DNA of 5,783 bases from an uncultured Ruminococcus sp. (GTDB taxonomy: Bacteria > Bacillota > Clostridia > Oscillospirales > Ruminococcaceae), in assembly GCA_945876405.1 (NCBI GenBank), contig CAMCOJ010000149.1, positions 1 through 5,783 of the forward strand, read 5' to 3'. The notes under the pieces are model-generated. The model was not told where the DNA came from. It made no database searches and saw nothing but the letters and a program-made list of their open reading frames with translations. A program made the translations under genes and the position numbers. Below are positions 5,738 to 5,783 of the stretch, in pieces (position 1 is the first letter of the stretch; each line of letters starts with the position of its first letter).

Positions 5738-5783
5738 CTGTCTCTTATACACATCTGACGCTGCCGACGATACTCCTTGTGTA
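5738..5783. other. Untrimmed Illumina Nextera adapter with index (library artefact)
   Basis: Bases 5738-5756 are the complete 19-base reverse complement of the Tn5 mosaic end, CTGTCTCTTATACACATCT. Bases 5757-5770 are GACGCTGCCGACGA, the rest of the read-1 transposase adapter. Bases 5771-5778 are TACTCCTT, the reverse complement of AAGGAGTA, which I recognise as a Nextera i5 index (x507 series). Bases 5779-5783, GTGTA, begin the P5 arm. This is not genomic DNA; true sequence ends at 5737. Confidence 0.99.

Noticed and set aside
5738..5752. A GTG start at 5752 giving xylose isomerase the N-terminus Met-Tyr-Lys-Arg-Gln.
   Set aside because: These codons are the Tn5 mosaic end read on the minus strand; the enzyme is truncated by the contig edge and about 155 residues are missing.

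Overview
This window is a 5.8-kb contig, probably from a Gram-positive anaerobe of the Clostridia. The closest match by eye is a gut or rumen Ruminococcus-type Oscillospiraceae. The evidence is the moderately AT-rich sequence, strong GGAGG-type ribosome binding sites, two TTG starts, and XylA, XylB and QueH sequences that read like that group. No phylogenetic marker is present, so the assignment is an inference. Both contig ends carry Illumina Nextera (Tn5) library sequence. Bases 1-10 match the last ten bases of the mosaic end. Bases 5738-5783 are a full mosaic end, the read-1 adapter, an 8-base index and the start of the P5 arm. Biological sequence is therefore about 11-5737, and the genes at both ends are cut by the assembly, not by biology.

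Left part (11-3264, plus strand): five tightly packed genes that look like one transcript. They are the C-terminal part of a YhaN/SbcC/Rad50-like coiled-coil ATPase, a small putative lipoprotein of unknown function, a PIN/NYN-like putative ribonuclease with a C-terminal tandem repeat, a YfcE-type metallophosphoesterase, and the epoxyqueuosine reductase QueH. The gaps are about 20, 20, 8 and 0 bases, which suggests translational coupling. The operon ends at a strong, perfectly paired hairpin whose stem contains the queH stop codon. The hairpin has T-runs on both strands, so it should terminate transcription from both sides.

Right part (3328-5737, minus strand): a convergent xylose-utilisation operon, xylA (xylose isomerase, N-terminus missing at the contig edge) followed after 22 bases by xylB (xylulokinase). 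Together they convert D-xylose to D-xylulose 5-phosphate for the pentose phosphate pathway. The promoter and any regulator lie off the contig.

The most noteworthy biological observation is in xylB. Its frame is interrupted by TAA at 3418-3420, yet the same frame continues for 29 codons that read as a normal xylulokinase C-terminal helix, ending at TGA 3328-3330 just before the shared terminator. This is a late nonsense mutation, a sequencing error or, less likely, readthrough. The PIN-like protein with its repeated C-terminal motif is the best candidate for something poorly described. I see no CRISPR array, tRNA, rRNA, insertion sequence or convincing new defence system.
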